From positions 1 through 64,000 of the forward strand of contig CAYFKR010000020.1 of the NCBI GenBank assembly GCA_964343835.1: a DNA stretch of 64,000 bases, in the 5' to 3' direction. A program made the position numbers and the translations under genes. Under the pieces are notes generated by a model, which saw only the letters and a list, made by a program, of their open reading frames with translations, was not told the origin of the DNA and did not search any database. The stretch is from CALEMW01 sp964343835 (GTDB taxonomy: Bacteria; Krumholzibacteriota; Krumholzibacteriia; LZORAL124-64-63). Below, piece after piece: positions 63,884 to 64,000 of the stretch (position 1 is the stretch's first letter; each line of letters starts with the position of its first letter).

Positions 63884-64000
63884 CGTGCCTCCTTTGGTTC
63901 ACCGTCGCTCGGCGGCGACGGGGGTTCGGGGACGGATCTATGGTCGTTGGAATCGGTTTCCGTTCAGCACCGGGCACCCTACCACACGATTGCGGGATCT

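Overview
The window is high-GC bacterial DNA, roughly two-thirds G+C in the core genes. It contains one run of Ns (32718-32846), so it is an assembled draft contig, probably a metagenome-assembled genome. Several traits point to a Gram-negative lineage near the Fibrobacteres-Chlorobi-Bacteroidetes group, for example Krumholzibacteriota, Eisenbacteria or Latescibacteria. These traits are secreted proteins ending in FlgD-Ig-like C-terminal domains that start PNPFNP, a FadL/OmpP1 porin with an adjacent SGNH lipoprotein, and parallel beta-helix surface proteins. The placement is inferred from protein style; no rRNA or tRNA gene lies in the window.

Layout. 3-1115: 3' part of a low-GC beta-helix protein cut by the window edge. 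1155-8093: UDP-GlcNAc 2-epimerase (minus), then alaS, a THUMP-like methyltransferase and a sodium:solute symporter (plus). 8090-10324: histidine kinase and OmpR-type response regulator (minus). 10325-11059: a regulatory intergenic region with tandem 11-bp repeats and two terminator-ended segments that may be small RNAs. 11060-13266: NatA/NatB-type ABC exporter. 13377-16481: secreted GH57-like glycosidase. 16596-32352: five tandem paralogs of about 1000 residues, all secreted, each with its own hairpin terminator. 32423-36614 (minus): LemA, two TPM-domain proteins (one interrupted by the N gap) and a HEAT-repeat/cyclophilin lipoprotein. 36744-40420: asd, truA, transaldolase-like aldolase and a DegP-like protease. 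40610-42026: a lower-GC Fic plus ribbon-helix-helix pair. 42056-46867 (minus): an SGNH-like secreted protein and three beta-helix proteins. 46915-47090: a very large palindrome. 47215-58469: purB, a purL-purQ fusion, an unknown gene that may supply PurS function, purF, a TIGR03960-type radical SAM protein and rng. 58466-63883 (minus): glycosyltransferase, methyltransferase, rhomboid protease, SGNH lipoprotein and FadL.

How it fits together. Housekeeping operons (alanyl-tRNA synthesis, lysine/threonine precursors, purine synthesis, RNA processing) alternate with a large investment in exported proteins. Two different C-terminal tails mark those proteins. The GH57 protein and the five paralogs carry the FlgD-Ig/PNPFNP domain. 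Four beta-helix proteins and one SGNH-like protein share a short terminal decapeptide, [ST]-[FMV]-[GS]-x-[LVM]-K-x-x-[YF]-R. That decapeptide, and the two-component system with its repeated YGTGA sites and two candidate small RNAs, are the least explained and most interesting parts of the window.
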